Positions 21,201-29,024 of a stretch of DNA of 64,000 nucleotides are shown here, piece by piece. The notes beneath the pieces were generated by a model that worked only from the letters and a program-made list of their open reading frames with translations, was not told the DNA's origin and did not search any database. Position 1 is the stretch's first letter; every line of letters starts with the position of its first letter. This DNA is from Martinezella tropici (GTDB taxonomy: Bacteria > Pseudomonadota > Alphaproteobacteria > Rhizobiales > Rhizobiaceae). The stretch is taken from positions 248,001 through 312,000 of the forward strand of contig NZ_QMKK01000054.1 of NCBI RefSeq assembly GCF_003287875.1. The letters run 5' to 3'. A program made the translations under genes and the position numbers.

Positions 21201-24200
21201 GACCGAGAGCTTCAGCTTCACTGTGCAGGATGACGGCGGCACTGCCAATGGCGGCGCGAATACGTCGACTGCTCATACGATGGCGATCAACGTTACGGCC
21301 ATCGACGATGGCAAGGCCGCGATCTCGGTCGCCGATCAGACCACGCATACAGGCAAAGCGATCGTCGCGGGCGACACGCTGAACGCCGCCGTTGCGGCAG
21401 ACGATCCAGATCGCGGGCAGTCGGGCCTGACCTATGCGTGGAGCTGGGCGGACGACAGCTCGCATACCGTTCTCGGAACTGCATCGTCCTATACGGTGAC
21501 GAGTGCCGATGTCGGGCATTCACTGATCTTGACAGTGAGCTATACGGACGGTCAGGGCTTCAACGATGTCGTGACGCAGACGACGTCCACCGTCATCGCG
21601 CCGGTCGTCTTCGCCCCGACGATCGATACAACGCCGCTGTCGGAAGCCTATCTTGCGACCGGCTCCGATCCGCAACCCGGTCAATTGACGGCCGCGGGGA
21701 GCATCGTCCTTGGGACATTCGACAATCCGCATATCACCAGCGTCACAGGCGCCGACAACAATGCCGTAACAGTCGATCAAACCGCTCCGGACAGCCAGAC
21801 GACGACGATCCATGGCTCCTATGGCGATCTCACAATCGACGCGAATGGCGCATATACATACACGCTGACTCATCCGGGCTTGAATGCATCGGGGGATACG
21901 GATCAGTTCACCTACACGGTGACCGACATGAACGGCAGGACAAGCCAGTCGACTCTGACGTTCAACATTGCCGATGACGCGCCGGAGCTGACCGGTGCAG
22001 GGATCTCCGCAACCGTTTCCGACGATGGCGTGGTGACGGCCGGCTCGCATTCTGCAGTGGTGGCGACGGACCTGACTTCGCTGGTAATTTCCGGTGCCGA
22101 CAGTCCATTGGCGTGGTCGGTGAATGCCATAGCGGCCGGTACCTCTTCCGGTATCCTGACAGGTGGCACCCCGTTGACCTACAACGGCGCGGCCGTCACG
22201 CTTACCAGCACGGACGGGCATATGATTGTCGGCTCGGCGGCCGGCGATACGGTCTTTACGTTGACTGTCGACGGCGCCGGCCATGCTAGCTTGGTGCTGA
22301 ACCAGGTGTTTGACGGTGCCAAGGACCAGACGCTCGACTTCTCGCAATACGTGAAGGCGACGGACGCCGATGGCGACCCCGTGACCTTGGGCACGGGCAC
22401 CTTCACCATTGTCGTGGATCACATCAATCACCCGGCGGTGTTTACCGGGGCCGAGACCGGCGCCGTCACGGAAGATCTGAACGTTGTCGGCGGCTTTCTG
22501 CAGACAAGCGGACAGTTGTTGGTCAACGATGCCGATCGGGGCGAAAGCAAGTTCCAGGCAACGACCATAAATCCGGACGGCACGCATCTCGGTGCGGTGA
22601 CGATCGATGCGGACGGCAACTGGAGCTACAAGGTCGATGACAACCTGTCGGCCGTGCAGAGCCTGGGTGCGAACCAGACCAGGACCGATACGTTTACGGT
22701 TTCATCGGTCGACGGAACGACCCATGACATCGTGGTGACGATCAACGGTGTGAACGATCCAGCCGTGATCAGCGGTGATGTGGCGGGTGCCGTGACGGAA
22801 GCCGGCTGCGTCAATAACGGGACGGCCGGGGTACCGTTGGCGAGCGGCGTGCTTTCGGCGACAGACGTCGACAGCGATCCCTCCTTTACGGCGCAAAACA
22901 GCGTGGCGACGAACTACGGTCACTTCACGATCGGCGCCGATGGTCATTGGAACTATGTGCTGGATAACAGCAATAATGCCGTCCAGGCGCTGAACAGCAC
23001 CGGCAGCAATACGACGCTGCACGATCTGATCACCGTGACGACTGCCGATGGCACACTGCAGCAGATCGATATCACGATCAACGGAGCGAACGACGCTGCC
23101 GTGATCACTGGCGATGTTGCCAAGAGCGTGACGGAGGCCGGCGGCGTCAACAACGGTACGGCCGGGATACCGACGACGAGCGGAGTGCTTTCGTCGATGG
23201 ACGTCGACAGCGATCCCTCATTTGCAGCGCAAAACAACGTGGCGACGAACTACGGTCACTTCACCATCGGCGCTGATGGTCATTGGAACTATGTGCTGGA
23301 CAACAGCAATAATGCCGTCCAGGCCTTGAACAGCACCGGCAGCAACACGACACTGCACGATCTGATCACCGTGACGACTGCCGACGGTACGCAGCAGCAG
23401 ATCGATATCACGATCAACGGAACGAATGATGCGCCGGCCTTTACTGGCGATACCGGAAACATTCTGGAGGGCAGCACCGCTCCGATCAGCGGCGCGATTA
23501 CCGTTTCTGACGTCGATGCAAACCAAAGCTCCTTCACGACTGCGTCTTCAAATTCGATCGCAGGCGCACATGGGACGTTTACCTTTACCAATGATGGCTC
23601 GGCTACGGGAGCATGGACCTACACGCTGAACAACAATGACGCGGCGGTTCAAGCGCTGACGGCTGGCGCCAAGCTGACCGATACCTTGGCCATCACCTCA
23701 GCCGATGGAACGCCGCACAACGTCACCGTCACGATCACGGGTGTCGACAGCGCGCCGGTCTTTGGCACGGGGACGACAACGGGGTCTGTAACGGAGGATG
23801 CGTCGTACAACGTAGGTTCGGAGCTTATAGCGAATGGCGGGTTCCAGGATTATTACTTCTCCGGAGGCCATACCTATCCGAATGGCTGGTCATTCACTGG
23901 AGCAGCCTTCGAGGTAAATGCCGGTCGACTTGACGGCACGTCTGTAATGCTCACTGCGAATACCAGCTCGACCAACAACTCGCTTTCGCAGACGATATCG
24001 ACGGTTGTGGGTCAGACATATAAACTCTCCTTTTACATGCAGGACTTTTCCACCAGTCTGGCGGGCAGTGGGACGGCAATTTTCGACGTTACGACAGGAT
24101 CTCAAACGCAGGCTATCAGTTATACATATTATTCGAGTGTCGGTCCGTACACGCTCTATACCGTCAACTTCGTCGCCACGAGTTCTAGTACGGTCATAAA

Positions 24201-27200
24201 ATTCTGGTCGCCAAATCAACCTTTTGGCTATTTTAATATCGACGACGTCTCCGTAAAATCGATTGCCGCAACACCAGGTGTTGAAACGACGACGGGTTCG
24301 ATTGCGTTCACGGATACACATGCATCTTATACACATACCGTTAGCTATACGGCGCCTGTCGGTAGCAACTACTATGGTACGTTCAATGCTAGCGTCGATA
24401 ACACCAATAACAAGGTTAACTGGACGTTCAGCGTCAACGATAGCGCGATCCAATCATTTGGCGTAAATGATCATATTAATCAGATATATACCCTGATACT
24501 GAGTGATGGTCATGGCGGAACGGTTACAAAGGATGTCGTCGTAACCATCAATGGAGCGAACGACGCACCGACGCTGAATAATGTTGCTACGACGGCATCA
24601 TATAATGCTGGAAATGCTGCGGTAGTTCTATCAGGCACGACGACTGCAAATGATGTTGATAATACGATGCTGGTATCGGCCAAGGTTTCAGTATCAGGAG
24701 GCTTTGTCAGCGGAGACACACTAACGGCAACGGTCGCGGGGACATCGATTACGGCAAACTACAATACTGCGACAGGTGTATTGACACTAACGGGCAGCGA
24801 CACACTGGCGCATTACCAGGCAGTCTTGGACAGCGTAATGTTCTCATCGACAAGTTCCAGCACAGCCACTCGGACGATCAGCTGGTCTGTCAATGATGGA
24901 ACAATCGATAGTAGTGTAAGTACGACGACGATCACTGTTGCTCCACATGAAAATGTGGCGCCAGTACTGGATCTTGACACGGGAGCCAGCGGAAATAATG
25001 AATCGCTTAGTTACACAAGGAATACAACCATTAATCTGGCGCCTAATGCTCTTGTGACAGACACCGATTCGTCCAATTTTAATGGTGGAACTCTTACCAT
25101 CAGCTCGCAGAGTGCTTCGGACAAGTTGAGCATTTTGAGTCAAGGCTATATCAGTGTTAATGGAAGCAATATATATCAAGGTGCGACGAAATTCGGCACC
25201 TACACGCTGAGCAATGGTAACGCGACACTGACGATCGCATTCACCTCGTATGGCGCTACACCCTTTGCGATAACGGCACTCCTGAAAAACATTCAATTCA
25301 AATCGACCGCGAATTCGGGTGATGGCAGGACTGTTAATTTCACCATCACCGATGGGGATGGCGGATTCGCTTCCGCGAACGTCACGCTGCAGCCCCCAGG
25401 TATGCCTGCCGGCGCCTCCGGCGAGGCCATCAACCTTGCGCTTGCAGATCCGTCGCACCACGTCGGAGCGATCACGGTGAGCATCGCCGGTCTGCCGGCG
25501 GGATGGGTGCTCAGCGAAGGCACACACAACGCCGACGGCACCTGGACCGTGGTGACGAACAATCCGTCCTCGCTGACGGTGACTTCGCCCGATGACGTAA
25601 CCGGTGCGGTGGTTCTCCAGGTCACTGAGACTTGGACCAATGCCGATGGTTCGACCGGGATGGCAACTGTGGCCGACAACGTCGAAGCCTATGCCAAGGG
25701 CTCGCCGATCTTTGCCTGGTCGGGCGACGACACGCTGACCGCCTCGAGCGGCAATGACACGCTGGTCTTTGCGAACACTATCGGCAAGGACGTCGTGCAC
25801 AACTTCGATGTGGCGCATGACAAGATCGACCTGATCGGCTTTGCAGGCTTCAATAGCTTCGCGGATGTGCTGGCCCATCTGTCGACCGATGCCTCCGGCA
25901 ATGCCGTCATCACGCTCGGCAATGGCGAGACCATTACGCTGACAGGCGTGAGCGTCGCGGCTCTGACGGCGGACGACTTCCTCTTCAACAAAGAGGTCGT
26001 AACGCATAATGCCGGGGACATGGTGCTCGCCGACGGCGCGCTGATGCCGTTCAGCGGAACGCTTGATAACACCGGGAGCATCCATCTCGCCTCGACCGGC
26101 AGCGAGACGGCCCTCGAAATCGTGCAGCGCGGCCTCACGCTGACCGGCGGTGGCACGGTAATCTTGTCCGACGATGCGCATAACGTCATCTTTGGCAGCG
26201 GTGACGGCATTACCCTGACGAATGTCGACAATACCATCTCCGGTGCCGGCCAGCTCGGCGACGGCCATCTGACGCTGGTCAACGAGGGCACGATCATTGC
26301 CAATGGCAGCCACGCGCTCGTCATCGACAGCGGCGCCCACGCGGTGAGTAATACCGGCACGCTGGAAGCGACCGGCACCGGCGGTCTCGATATACACAGC
26401 GACGTTGTCAACAACGGCGTCGTGTGGGCGAATGGCGGCAACGTCAACCTCGAGGGCAATGTCAGCGGCAGCGGCATCGTGCTGGTGTCGGGTCACGCGG
26501 GCCTCGAAATCGGTGGCTCGTTCAACGAAGCGATCACGCTTGGTAAGAACGCCCAGGCTACGATCACGATCGACCACGCGACCGCCTTCACCGGCACGAT
26601 CGCAGGCCTCGACGGCAACGACGCCCTGCGGTTCGGCGACATCTCCGCCGCAACCGCAAGCTTCTCCTATACCGAGAACGCGGCGAAGACAGGCGGCGTG
26701 CTGACAGTCACCGACGGCACTCATACCGCCTCCGTCGGCCTCAGCGGCGAATATTCAGCCAATGACTTTTCGCTCGGTCACGACGGCGCATCTGCCGAGA
26801 TCGACTTCAGCGGGATCGGCCACCTCTACGGCACCGACGGCAACGACACACTGATAAGCGGTGGCGGTTATGCAATGACCGGCGGCGCTGGCGCGGATAC
26901 CTTCGTGCTCGATGCCAAGGCGCTGCACAACCTCAACATGGCTGATGTCATCACTGACTTCAGCCCGAAGGGAGAGGGCGACAAGCTGGATGTCTCGAAC
27001 CTGCTGAACGCGCTGGTCGGAGAACATCCGGGCATGACCGAGGCGAGTGCAGTCGCGTCGATGACGGCAGCGGTCGACACCGCAGCCAATTCGACGAAGA
27101 TCAGCGTCAACACCGGCTCGGAGACCCATGTGGTGGCCACGTTGCAGAACTACACACCGGCAGGGCACGACGCCGTGCATGTGCTGTTCAATAACCACGA

Positions 27201-27240
27201 TGAGCAGCTTGCCACCCATACGCAGATCGCTGGCGCCTGA
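12202..27240 (+). CDS. Giant repetitive type I-secreted adhesin (LapA/BapA-like), about 5,012 residues
   Basis: An open frame of 15 kb. I place the start at ATG 12202 because GGGAG precedes it; an in-frame TTG at 12163 is also open. Residues 1-215 form an N-terminal region including GNVVHLPPNTSIDDIHVEGR and DGTRIVIINGALHVPTFLIG, typical of the N-end of T1SS-143/DUF5801-type adhesins. Then come a first beta domain (to about 360), three near-identical 166-residue domains (about 363-866), and about six roughly 160-residue domains joined by DDxPxA linkers (about 867-1850). Further Ig-like/cadherin-like domains rich in DGDGD calcium-type motifs follow to about 3400, then VCBS repeats (about 3410-3850). 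A lectin/CBM-like module (about 3875-4025) is embedded in a VCBS-type repeat; more Ig-like domains and a passenger-like beta region follow. The last 140 residues hold RTX-like GTDGNDTLISGGGYAMTGGA and a type I secretion target domain (GADTFVLD, VITDFSP). There is no N-terminal signal peptide and almost no cysteine, as expected for a type I substrate. It should mediate surface attachment or biofilm growth. Confidence 0.93.
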   Translation: MDDLRISTVDHEAASHDFASGGRDTGVTADIGADHLLPLSQNADVAAFEVAQAEEQQANGKTGRLAANEPQNPGARQPLQIVPDNGNVVHLPPNTSIDDIHVEGRNLVLIQADGTRIVIINGALHVPTFLIGEVTLPQQAVVAALQQQGINVAEGPDGSVHAGNSTDSGHQFTDSQAGNPRTPLNLLGLLGPGDIIGGGNGRNLSGTQTRVPFIDQQATETASLIERGSSTGAFLTTSSTGRFGFGGNNAAITTVTLVGEAEITGSGTQQLSGLTSGGVPVVVTQNGQTVTGTANGVAVFTLVFNASTGDYTFTQLAALDHPRGANASGDVLQLQFRYTVSDTSGHTVASIANVDITDSVPVAAAGTGGSVTEAALAAGNAALSHDTGAATANGSLNISWGADSANTNQGGLGDRSVAFTNTTVVTQGQDGETLSSHGQAVHTVLLADGTLVGYTGETVPTATSASNVVFYATVSDTDNGHYNFTLVQSLDDAKGSDAIKLTFGYTATDSDGDTASNTFTVTIADDKPVAAAGDAGSVTEGALVSGNETPHVEADAITTGSLNISWGADNANTNQGGAGDRSVAFTSASVTTEGQDGETLSSQGQAVHTVLLADGTLVGYTGEAAPTATSASNVVFYATVSDTDNGHYNFTLVQSLDDAKGSDAIKLTFGYTATDSDGDTASNSFTVIVADDKPVAAAGDAGSVTEGALASGNENPHVESDTATTGSLNISWGADNANSDKGGAGDRSVAFTSASVTTEGQDGETLSSHGQAVHTVLLADGTLVGYTGEAAPTAVVDAKGAVGSNIVFYATVSDTDNGHYNFTLVQSLDDAKGSDAIKLTFGYTATDSDGDTASNTFSVTVIDDKPVASDVTVGTGSLYDTTAAEQMPPRPPVELSEGPTPPEGAADTVSGGSGSLFTAGADGFQQVTFTDPTGLKGIYIDANGVAHKEGLSYNTTTDNLGNTIYTAAGKESGQVLFTLTVGADGSYTYAQSGAFADAKGSDNENFKIAFEVTDGDGDKATGSLTLNVADSLPAANDVTVDSGSLHDTTSTPSGPNLPPVPLLLEQPSEGSKPDGAKTDSNSVSGASGSLFTTGADGFARLTFTNPTGLKAINIDDNGVAHKEGLSYNTSRDDSGNTVYTATGKDSGHVIFTLTVHADGSYTYVQSGAFADAKGSDNENFKIGFEVTDGDGDKATGSLTLNVADSLPVANNATADRLLNDDMFPGGNPDKTDEYNSVSGASGSLFNMGADGFKRVTIAHSDLPQLTTIYTDDNGVAHQEDVTWGKPTISGGATTWVASSANHETVATLTINADGSYTFSTGAPLVHPTAQTAEETLSLTFNFTVTDGDSDKTTGSLTIGVKDDVPIAHTVDNTASTLNDDAQIGGNLDADGANVHSVSGAAGALFSAGADGFASVSIDQSSLPALKTIYVDANGFAQQEDVIWGKPTISGGATTWIASSTNHETVATLTINADGSYTFSTSAPLVHPTSGTTEEGLPLTFTFTVTDGDNDTSTGSLTFHVTDDVPLANTVAVTSVTLNDDALKGGNPDTVGVTDTDTVSGTSGTLFTGGADGVHQVTLGATTDFSAIYTGKDGFAHVESVVWGSPMTAAGGETVWIATGKDSGQTVATLTIGADGSYSFTLSAPVAHQASPTAENTQDLTFNFTVTDGDSDTANGALTVTVKDDAPIAFKVDTALTSLNDDAQAHGNPDGAADAKTINGGAGALFSAGADGVMSVSMDSLPTLKAIYLDGHGIGHQESVSWTSSAANGVTTWTATGASSHATVAVLTINSDGSYSFTADAPLVHSASSTTEDSMTLNFGFTVTDGDGDTAEGALAIAIIDDVPVASGTTIAARADEGDIYNLLSHGNSPLDGTHDGSSSQPALFGLGFAATVSGSVASTVSFGADGAAIGGGFSFTANAALTLTALHLTSGGGALSYAVINNVIIGYVDNDHHSGYNPLLDRPVLSLSLSSNGNFTFQQYDQLDNVAGPGNDLRSGNSSISVIDFGSVIQATDGDGDSVTLTGALNITIVDDVPKVDLALTGSITIDESGSGDNDVNASFSVKSLFAGITGGNDPHMSTVYAQHNIVSPSVSIGADDASGATSSLTLHIDNADSGLTTTAGQAITLSQLADGTVVGKIADGEIAFAIRIDNSGKVSIAQYMSLANPNTSKSDGDTVDLTGKLSAVLSATDSDGDTVAKSVSIGSSIRFDDDGPSIGVAISTKTLAEHDLLTNTGSLSPSGISTGAVALNLAFGADGPAAHAAAFVAHSNGSYFTASYGNNQTFDATKLSSGGHALSYSLSGDGMTLIAYTGSDAADQSSWVFKVVLTQDSGHANGAYNFTLYKSLDDVNGQTNLSDIKLTFQVAGHDGDGDTTSSTQSFSVDITDDVPTLADHASVSATVSETAINAPVVTTASYTIGFDTVNPAAAKLTVTEGSVSGGHVGSSFKGGDIVLVSNTGTTFVLTQMDIGVFDHKGVSSKTVTIIGTDAQGHTYSVTTTGKTFSAAGTALEGKQLTSVEIDPHDNSLTVTVDNVHVTDTTTTPTHNPAETTVDLTSLVHASADSPLTWSVNAVAPGTSSGNLTGGTGLTYNGTAITLASTDGHTIIGSAGGVTVFTLTVDPASGHATFDLYHAIDGGKTLPLDFSKYLTVTDFDGDSVTLSGGSATIVVQSATDSLPTISSASLVSSVSESGLPGGTGTAGVANVHTGSIAITAGDTPSTVTIGGHTFNVGVAIASGDTNATIQGAHGTLHILSVTTTAINYTYTLTSATSGAGKHDDFSVKVSDAPIDGESQTATLTFNINDDKPIASTLSLGSMYENDSNRIFTLSAGTIAFGADGAAQSGAIHVDSVSAGGPLTGTTLSTSIVTIDAGHVTVTPGGVFDALPLGKSSVLSVGYTVTDGDGSKSSGTFNITVHGVNHAPTTADGSVVTSEDADYYFKSTDFAFSDSIDGNKLGYVTINSLPTDGTLYLGSTPVAVGQHIAASALTTLHFTPSAGFAGPTETESFSFTVQDDGGTANGGANTSTAHTMAINVTAIDDGKAAISVADQTTHTGKAIVAGDTLNAAVAADDPDRGQSGLTYAWSWADDSSHTVLGTASSYTVTSADVGHSLILTVSYTDGQGFNDVVTQTTSTVIAPVVFAPTIDTTPLSEAYLATGSDPQPGQLTAAGSIVLGTFDNPHITSVTGADNNAVTVDQTAPDSQTTTIHGSYGDLTIDANGAYTYTLTHPGLNASGDTDQFTYTVTDMNGRTSQSTLTFNIADDAPELTGAGISATVSDDGVVTAGSHSAVVATDLTSLVISGADSPLAWSVNAIAAGTSSGILTGGTPLTYNGAAVTLTSTDGHMIVGSAAGDTVFTLTVDGAGHASLVLNQVFDGAKDQTLDFSQYVKATDADGDPVTLGTGTFTIVVDHINHPAVFTGAETGAVTEDLNVVGGFLQTSGQLLVNDADRGESKFQATTINPDGTHLGAVTIDADGNWSYKVDDNLSAVQSLGANQTRTDTFTVSSVDGTTHDIVVTINGVNDPAVISGDVAGAVTEAGCVNNGTAGVPLASGVLSATDVDSDPSFTAQNSVATNYGHFTIGADGHWNYVLDNSNNAVQALNSTGSNTTLHDLITVTTADGTLQQIDITINGANDAAVITGDVAKSVTEAGGVNNGTAGIPTTSGVLSSMDVDSDPSFAAQNNVATNYGHFTIGADGHWNYVLDNSNNAVQALNSTGSNTTLHDLITVTTADGTQQQIDITINGTNDAPAFTGDTGNILEGSTAPISGAITVSDVDANQSSFTTASSNSIAGAHGTFTFTNDGSATGAWTYTLNNNDAAVQALTAGAKLTDTLAITSADGTPHNVTVTITGVDSAPVFGTGTTTGSVTEDASYNVGSELIANGGFQDYYFSGGHTYPNGWSFTGAAFEVNAGRLDGTSVMLTANTSSTNNSLSQTISTVVGQTYKLSFYMQDFSTSLAGSGTAIFDVTTGSQTQAISYTYYSSVGPYTLYTVNFVATSSSTVIKFWSPNQPFGYFNIDDVSVKSIAATPGVETTTGSIAFTDTHASYTHTVSYTAPVGSNYYGTFNASVDNTNNKVNWTFSVNDSAIQSFGVNDHINQIYTLILSDGHGGTVTKDVVVTINGANDAPTLNNVATTASYNAGNAAVVLSGTTTANDVDNTMLVSAKVSVSGGFVSGDTLTATVAGTSITANYNTATGVLTLTGSDTLAHYQAVLDSVMFSSTSSSTATRTISWSVNDGTIDSSVSTTTITVAPHENVAPVLDLDTGASGNNESLSYTRNTTINLAPNALVTDTDSSNFNGGTLTISSQSASDKLSILSQGYISVNGSNIYQGATKFGTYTLSNGNATLTIAFTSYGATPFAITALLKNIQFKSTANSGDGRTVNFTITDGDGGFASANVTLQPPGMPAGASGEAINLALADPSHHVGAITVSIAGLPAGWVLSEGTHNADGTWTVVTNNPSSLTVTSPDDVTGAVVLQVTETWTNADGSTGMATVADNVEAYAKGSPIFAWSGDDTLTASSGNDTLVFANTIGKDVVHNFDVAHDKIDLIGFAGFNSFADVLAHLSTDASGNAVITLGNGETITLTGVSVAALTADDFLFNKEVVTHNAGDMVLADGALMPFSGTLDNTGSIHLASTGSETALEIVQRGLTLTGGGTVILSDDAHNVIFGSGDGITLTNVDNTISGAGQLGDGHLTLVNEGTIIANGSHALVIDSGAHAVSNTGTLEATGTGGLDIHSDVVNNGVVWANGGNVNLEGNVSGSGIVLVSGHAGLEIGGSFNEAITLGKNAQATITIDHATAFTGTIAGLDGNDALRFGDISAATASFSYTENAAKTGGVLTVTDGTHTASVGLSGEYSANDFSLGHDGASAEIDFSGIGHLYGTDGNDTLISGGGYAMTGGAGADTFVLDAKALHNLNMADVITDFSPKGEGDKLDVSNLLNALVGEHPGMTEASAVASMTAAVDTAANSTKISVNTGSETHVVATLQNYTPAGHDAVHVLFNNHDEQLATHTQIAGA
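13288..14800 (+). repeat. Three tandem ~500-base repeats inside the adhesin gene
   Basis: Repeat units begin with VAAAG linkers at 13285, 13786 and 14284 (offsets 501 and 498 bases). They share long runs of near-identical DNA, for example the SDTDNGHYNFTLVQSLDDAK and TEGQDGETLSS coding segments. The third copy has a small insertion around 14581-14612. Such identity suggests recent duplication or gene conversion, and copy number may vary between strains. Confidence 0.9.
14803..17740 (+). repeat. Six diverged ~160-residue repeats inside the adhesin gene
   Basis: Units start at about 14800, 15300, 15825, 16290, 16780 and 17250. Each has a linker such as DDVPxA, a LNDD or GSLxDTT strand, a SGxxGxLFxxGADG motif, a TIYxDxNGxAHxE segment and an FxVTDGDxD end. 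The first two carry a proline-rich insert, and the others are shorter. They are more diverged than the preceding triple repeat. Confidence 0.85.
22755..23430 (+). repeat. Tandem VCBS repeats, 336-base period
   Basis: Two neighbouring VCBS-type units repeat with an exact offset of 336 bases (112 residues). Compare VATNYGHFTIGADGHWNYVL encoded from 22903 and again from 23239. They differ at only scattered, mostly third-codon positions. Confidence 0.9.
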
Positions 27241-27269
27241 CGCCTTTCTGTCGGAACCAAAATTTCTAC

Positions 27270-27292
27270 GCGGCGCTTCTTGAAAGCGCCGC
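27270..27292. terminator. Hairpin after the adhesin gene
   Basis: GCGGCGCTT and AAGCGCCGC form a perfect nine-base stem with a five-base loop, 30 bases after the adhesin stop. No T-tract follows, so it may act as a terminator or an mRNA 3' end stabiliser. It also marks the exact point where the truncated DJ-1 gene homology begins. Confidence 0.55.
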
Positions 27293-27735
27293 ATCCGGGC
27301 GGTCATGCTCCCATGCAAGATCTTCTGGTGAGTTCCGAACTCGGCAAGCTGCTGACCTACTTCCATGAGACCGGCAAGCCGACCGCCTTGGACTGCCATG
27401 GTCCTATCGCTCTGCTTTCAACGCTGCCCGACGCCCAGGCCTTTATCAGGCAGTTCGAGACGAGCGGAACAGAAAAACCGCAAACGAACTGGGCCTATGC
27501 TGGCTACAGATTCACCGTCTTCAGCAACCAGGAGGAAGAAATGGCCAAAGGCCTGTTGGGTGGCGATGCGATGAAATTCTGTCCGCAGGATGCACTCACC
27601 CGAGCGGGCGGCCAGTACAGTCAAGCTGACACAGCATTCTCACCCCGTGTTGTGACAGATCGCGAGCTGATTACCGGACAGAATCCTGCGTCAGCCTTGG
27701 CCGTAGCGCACGAACTGTTGGTCCGACTGAAGTAA
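27280..27735 (+). pseudogene. 5'-truncated DJ-1/PfpI-family protein
   Basis: The frame encodes GGHAPMQDLLVSSELGKLLT, then the nucleophile elbow DCHGPIALLS with the conserved Cys-His, and the family C-terminus ending LAVAHELLVRLK. Intact DJ-1/PfpI proteins of this subgroup are about 225-230 residues and have an N-terminal Rossmann-like half before GGHAPM; here that half is absent. Homology starts at about 27292, right at the hairpin behind the adhesin gene. Translation could begin at TTG 27280 or ATG 27313, but the product would lack half the fold and is unlikely to be active. Confidence 0.75.
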
Positions 27736-27988
27736 GATGGCCGCCGCCACGTCCGCCAGCGATTTCCCGCAGGTTATTTTCTAATCGGCCTGCCGCTCTC
27801 TCCTGCGGCCGGCTTTGTTTTCAGGTGATGATATCCGGATTCAATGTCTTGTGTCCCAACCATCGGTTACTACCCATCCAAATCCGTTCGCCTCCCGCAG
27901 AAGAAAAACTTGCTGACGCAGCTGGGCCAGGAAATTCAGGTGGAATGGCGATTTGCGGTAGGGCGGCAGATCGCGCGCCGGAGCAGCC

Positions 27989-28984
27989 TTACGGTGCTAT
28001 CTTCACCACGACACGCCCCCTGATTTTGCCCTCGACGATATCCTGAGCGAGGCTCGGAAGCTCGGAGAAGGGCTCGATCCTCGCCAATGTCCCGATCCTT
28101 TCCACTTTCAGGTGTTCGGCCAGGGTCTGCCATGCGCGGATCCGTTTGGGCATCGGCGCCACAACGGAATCAATGCCAAGCAGTGCCACGCCGCGCAGGA
28201 TATGCGGGAGCACCGTTGCCGACAGGTCTGCGCCCCCCGCAAGGCCGCAGGCAGCAACCGCTCCGCCGTAGACGGTCTGTGAAAGTGCGTTTGCAAGCGT
28301 CGTCGAGCCGACGGAATCAACCACGCCGGCCCAGCGCTCCTTTTGTAGAGGGCTGCCCTTTTCTGAAAGCGATGCCCGGTCAACGAAAGCGCTCGCGCCG
28401 AGCGACCCGAGATAGTCCCATGTTTCCGAGCGTCCGGTCGATGCGGTTACTTTGTAACCCTTGTCAGCGAGCAGGCTGATCGCCACCGAGCCGACACCGC
28501 CCGCCGCACCGGTCACGAGAATTTCGCGATCGTCGTTGGCGATCGTACCCCAATCCTCAAGCGCATTGACACAAAGCGCCGCCGTGTAACCGGCCGTTCC
28601 AATTGCCATTGCCTGCGAAAGACTGAAGGTTTCGGGCAGCGCGATCAGCCATTCCGCTTTCAGGCGCTGAAATCGCGAATATCCGCCCCATTCTGTTTCC
28701 GACAGACCCCAGCCATTGACGATGACCTTGTCGCCTGGCGCCCATTTGTCCGATCGGGATTCAACCACGATTCCGGCAAGGTCGATACCTCCGACCATGG
28801 GAGTACGCCGGGCTATCCGTCCTTTGCCGGTCAGGGCCAGACCATCCTTGTAATTGACGGTCGAATAATGCACCTCGACGAGAACATCATGATCCGGCAG
28901 ATCGGAGAGTGAAAGCTGGCGGAAACCCGCCTGCGGCTTGCCATCGGCCATGTCGATGACCATTGCCTGGAATGTATCGGACAT
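27989..28984 (-). CDS. acuI: Zinc-independent MDR-family oxidoreductase, YhdH/AcuI-like acrylyl-CoA reductase
   Basis: 331 residues, the normal length for YhdH/AcuI. An N-terminal GroES-like domain carries STVNYKDGLALTGKGRIAR and PMVGGIDLAG. The NADPH-binding Rossmann half has VTGAAGGVGSVAISLLADKG. The C-terminus ends IRGRVVVKIAP as in the family. In Rhodobacter and E. coli, members reduce acryloyl-CoA to propionyl-CoA with NADPH. It stands alone beside a GntR-family regulator gene on the same strand (40-base gap), which could be co-transcribed. The symbol is by family resemblance only. Confidence 0.82.
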   Translation of the reverse strand: MSDTFQAMVIDMADGKPQAGFRQLSLSDLPDHDVLVEVHYSTVNYKDGLALTGKGRIARRTPMVGGIDLAGIVVESRSDKWAPGDKVIVNGWGLSETEWGGYSRFQRLKAEWLIALPETFSLSQAMAIGTAGYTAALCVNALEDWGTIANDDREILVTGAAGGVGSVAISLLADKGYKVTASTGRSETWDYLGSLGASAFVDRASLSEKGSPLQKERWAGVVDSVGSTTLANALSQTVYGGAVAACGLAGGADLSATVLPHILRGVALLGIDSVVAPMPKRIRAWQTLAEHLKVERIGTLARIEPFSELPSLAQDIVEGKIRGRVVVKIAP

Positions 28985-29024
28985 GCGTCCCCCTTCTCAC
29001 ACTTGAAGTCGGCCGTTCGTCTTG

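Noticed and set aside
18097..26724. Further large minus-strand frames (for example 20251-21519, 21520-22587, 24844-26724)
   Set aside because: Same cause; composition is Arg/Gly/Asp-rich shadow sequence, with no domain motifs.
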